A stretch of 6,196 bases of DNA from Rhodopirellula sp. GTDB lineage: Bacteria; Planctomycetota; Planctomycetia; Pirellulales; Pirellulaceae. The position numbers were made by a program, and so were the translations under genes. Below, one piece after another: positions 4,448-6,196 of the stretch (position 1 is the first letter of the stretch; every line of letters starts with the position of its first letter). The notes under the pieces are model-generated. The model saw only the letters and a program-made list of their open reading frames with translations, had not been told where the DNA came from and did not search any database. The stretch lies in assembly GCA_003513555.1 (NCBI GenBank), contig DOPG01000050.1:3243-9438 (forward strand). The letters are read 5' to 3'.

Positions 4448-5569
4448 GTGTTCGAGGCCAAACTGAATCGAAGGCGGATGCTGCAGGGTACCGCTATCAC
4501 TGCAACCGCTGTTTCGATGGGAGCGTCCACGCTTGCTTTGGGAGCTCAGAATGAAGGTATCGAGTGGCACAATGTGGAGGATTGGGGGGTTGAGGGTAAG
4601 GGCTGGCCTGTCGAGCAGACAGAAAAGTACTTTGATCGCTTGCCCCAAAGAGCAAAGGCGGAGGTTCGCAATCCAGTGTGGAGTTTAAGTCGTCATTCCG
4701 CTGGCATGTTGGCACGCTTCCGGACCAATGCAGACACAATCTCGGTGGATTACAAATTGAGCTCTAGCAGGCTGGCGTTGCCGCACATGCCAGCAACGGG
4801 GGTGAGCGGCGTCGATCTTTACGCGTTGGATGATACAGGGCGGTCACGCTGGGTCGCGGTCAGTCGACCTACGAGTCAAAGTGTGAAAACCCAGTTGGTG
4901 GGTAACCTATTAGCAGGCGAGCGAGATTACACCGTTTATCTCCCGCTTTATAACGGGGTTGAGTTTCTTCGGATTGGTGTTCCTGCCGGGGCGGCTTTCG
5001 AGGCAATCGCACCTCGTACCGCCAAACCCATTGTTTTCTATGGTACATCGATCACGCACGGAGCTTGCGCCTCAAGGCCCGGCATGCCGCACCCCGCCAT
5101 TTTGGGTCGCCGCCTCGACAGACCCGTGATCAACCTGGGATTTTCTGGCAATGGAAAAATGGAGAAAGAGGTTGGCAAATATCTCGCGGAACTTGATCCG
5201 GTTGTTTACGTGATTGATTGTTTACCCAACATGGTTGGAACCGAGGTGGCCGCACGGGCCGAGCCATTGGTTCGGCAATTACGAAAAGCTCGACCAAAGA
5301 CTCCAATCCTGCTGGTAGAAGACAGAACTTATGCCAACGCAGGGTTTGTGAGGGGGGCTAAAAAGCGGCATGACGAAAGTCGCGCTGCGTTACGATCAGC
5401 CTATGAGCGTCTTGTTGCTGAGGGATTTGGTCAACTGGGCTATGTAAAGGGCGAGACGTTGCTCGGGGCGGATCGCGAGGATACGACAGACGGATCCCAT
5501 CCCAGTGACCTTGGGTTCTATCGGCATGCCAATGCGATGGAAGGTGTGCTTCGAGAACTGGGCTGCTAA
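4448..5569 (+). CDS. Tat-exported GxDLY/SGNH-type esterase (GDSL-like lipase/acylhydrolase)
   Basis: A predicted secreted carbohydrate or lipid esterase, 373 aa; the substrate is unknown. The layout matches proteins with an N-terminal GxDLY domain followed by a Lipase_GDSL_3 catalytic domain. Residues 1-34 form a twin-arginine signal (NRRRMLQG, then a mild hydrophobic stretch ending near ALGA). G121-V-D-L-Y125 is the signature of the N-terminal beta-rich domain. The catalytic domain starts near residue 190: YGTSITHG carries the nucleophile Ser201; NLGFSGNG (229-236) gives the block II Gly; DCLPNM (257-262) gives the block III Asn261; D348-G-S-H351 completes the triad. I chose GTG 4448 because AAGAGGAAG sits just upstream at ideal spacing and it gives a normal Tat leader. 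ATG 4430 and an upstream ATG/GTG near 4322 would add up to 42 residues ahead of the twin arginines. The gene stands alone, with gaps on both sides. Export via Tat suggests periplasmic or surface polysaccharide deacylation, by inference. Confidence 0.9.
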   Translation: MFEAKLNRRRMLQGTAITATAVSMGASTLALGAQNEGIEWHNVEDWGVEGKGWPVEQTEKYFDRLPQRAKAEVRNPVWSLSRHSAGMLARFRTNADTISVDYKLSSSRLALPHMPATGVSGVDLYALDDTGRSRWVAVSRPTSQSVKTQLVGNLLAGERDYTVYLPLYNGVEFLRIGVPAGAAFEAIAPRTAKPIVFYGTSITHGACASRPGMPHPAILGRRLDRPVINLGFSGNGKMEKEVGKYLAELDPVVYVIDCLPNMVGTEVAARAEPLVRQLRKARPKTPILLVEDRTYANAGFVRGAKKRHDESRAALRSAYERLVAEGFGQLGYVKGETLLGADREDTTDGSHPSDLGFYRHANAMEGVLRELGC

Positions 5570-5795
5570 TGGCACTGATGTCAGAAAGTTGTTTGTCTGT
5601 TGATTGTGACCGCTTCTGGCTTGCGGTATCCTGTCGACTGGCGCGTCGGTTTGATGGTTCTTGCTAGACGTCGTTTTATTTGCGCGACCCCTCTCGTGCG
5701 AGTAGACATTCTTTAGAGGTTCTGTTTTTTCCTGCGTATCTGGCATCTATTGCATTTTGTAATGATCGTTACCTTTTTTTGAATTCGAGATCGCG
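5570..5795. other. Intergenic region between SGNH hydrolase and lipoprotein genes
   Basis: No supported gene in these 226 bases. A minus-strand frame starts at 5746 and runs into the hydrolase 3' end, but it has no ribosome site and overlaps that gene by about 170 bases. The stretch contains several T-runs (T6 at 5725-5730, T7 at 5774-5780) and one weak hairpin listed separately. No clear promoter hexamers were found for the gene at 5796. Confidence 0.45.
5759..5780 (+). terminator. Weak hairpin plus T7 tract upstream of the right-edge gene
   Basis: GTAAT at 5759-5763 can pair with GTTAC at 5768-5772 (one G-U pair) around a GATC loop, followed after one base by T7 at 5774-5780. The stem is short and A/U-rich, so termination would be weak. 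It lies about 190 bases after the hydrolase stop and 15 bases before ATG 5796, so it could end the upstream transcript or attenuate the downstream gene. The same bases form an imperfect dyad that could equally be a protein-binding site. Confidence 0.25.
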
Positions 5796-6196
5796 ATGAA
5801 TAAGTTGATGTTGTCGTTATTGTTTGGAGCGATGTCGGTAAACCTTGGGTGTTTGCCTTCGCCGAGCGCCGATAGCTCAAGTGGTAAACCAAAGCCATCC
5901 ACGACTCCCGGAGTGACGGCGGAGGAAGCCACTCCGCGTGAGACGATTGGGAAGACGACTCAAAATGTACTTGAATTGAAAGAGGCTCTGGAAAAAGGGG
6001 GCGTGATGGCCACCAAAGATGTCGGGACTTCAAACCCACTTCTTTCCAGTGCTGCTGCTTATAGGAACTCCGTTGCAACGATCGGCGCAATGGCCGTTGA
6101 TAAGGCAATCCAGCTACGAAATGCTCAAAGCATCCGTGAACCGCAGCCATTGACCTATGAGGTCTTCATGAAGGAGATCATCAAGAAGGGAAAGGG
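5796..6196 (+). CDS. Predicted lipoprotein, unknown function (3' end outside window)
   Basis: An open frame of 133 codons with no stop before the right edge. ATG 5796 is the first start after an in-frame TGA at 5763; only a weak GAGA lies upstream. Residues 1-18 form a short signal peptide (MNKLMLSLLFGAMS) ending in NLGC, so Cys19 is a likely lipidation site, although Asn at -3 is atypical. A Ser/Pro/Lys-rich linker spans residues 20-45. A predicted helical region then includes VLELKEALEKGG, and the visible end reads TYEVFMKEIIKKGKG, which suggests a folded domain continuing beyond the window. I recognise no family with confidence. Codon use matches the neighbouring + genes. A long minus-strand frame over the same bases is a shadow. 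Confidence 0.75.
   Translation, partial: MNKLMLSLLFGAMSVNLGCLPSPSADSSSGKPKPSTTPGVTAEEATPRETIGKTTQNVLELKEALEKGGVMATKDVGTSNPLLSSAAAYRNSVATIGAMAVDKAIQLRNAQSIREPQPLTYEVFMKEIIKKGK

Noticed and set aside
5396..5746. Minus-strand frame of 116 codons across the SGNH gene 3' end and the following gap
   Set aside because: Half of it is a shadow of the hydrolase C-terminus that carries the catalytic Asp/His, and no ribosome site precedes ATG 5746.
5713..6150. Minus-strand frame of 145 codons at the right edge
   Set aside because: It is antisense to the lipoprotein gene starting at 5796, whose signal peptide and codon use are more convincing; the antisense translation is Ser/Arg/His-rich without a fold signature.

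Overview
The window looks like a piece of a planctomycete chromosome, most likely from the Pirellulales or Rhodopirellula-like group. The main evidence is a DUF1559 pseudopilin-like protein carrying both the GFTLVELL prepilin signal and a C-terminal H-X9-DG motif, a family greatly expanded in Planctomycetota. Short lipoproteins, a 24-residue-type leucine-rich-repeat lipoprotein and a Tat-exported GxDLY/SGNH esterase fit the same picture, as do the long gaps between genes. Lineage is inferred from gene families only; there is no rRNA or marker gene here. The + strand is rich in G+T over most of the window, whichever strand the gene is on, which is what leading-strand replication skew would give.

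Layout. Positions 1-318 are an upstream region with a 22-nt dyad. Positions 319-1584 (+) encode the DUF1559 protein, followed 14 nt later by a small lipoprotein gene (1599-1817, +), probably one operon. Positions 1780-2008 (+) look like the remnant of a secreted protein: a signal-peptide frame and a mature-protein frame that are out of register. Positions 2009-2317 have no convincing gene but contain interleaved complementary segments and short direct repeats. Positions 2318-2595 (+) hold two small overlapping open frames, possibly one frameshifted gene; here the strand composition flips. A third, weaker small frame lies at 2612-2752. Positions 2673-3881 (-) encode the leucine-rich-repeat lipoprotein. 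Positions 3882-4447 have no convincing gene but unusually few stops on both strands. Positions 4448-5569 (+) encode the SGNH hydrolase. Positions 5570-5795 are intergenic with a weak hairpin plus T7 tract. Positions 5796-6196 (+) start another predicted lipoprotein that runs off the right edge.

All five well-supported products are predicted to leave the cytoplasm (pseudopilin signal, three lipoprotein-type signals, one Tat signal), so this is an envelope and secretome neighbourhood. Apart from the DUF1559/lipoprotein pair, the genes do not form an obvious pathway. I see no CRISPR array, tRNA, rRNA, insertion sequence or defence system. The less ordinary material is in the gaps: decayed or very small genes, a local composition reversal and possible RNA structure. 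None of it is strong enough to be called a new system.
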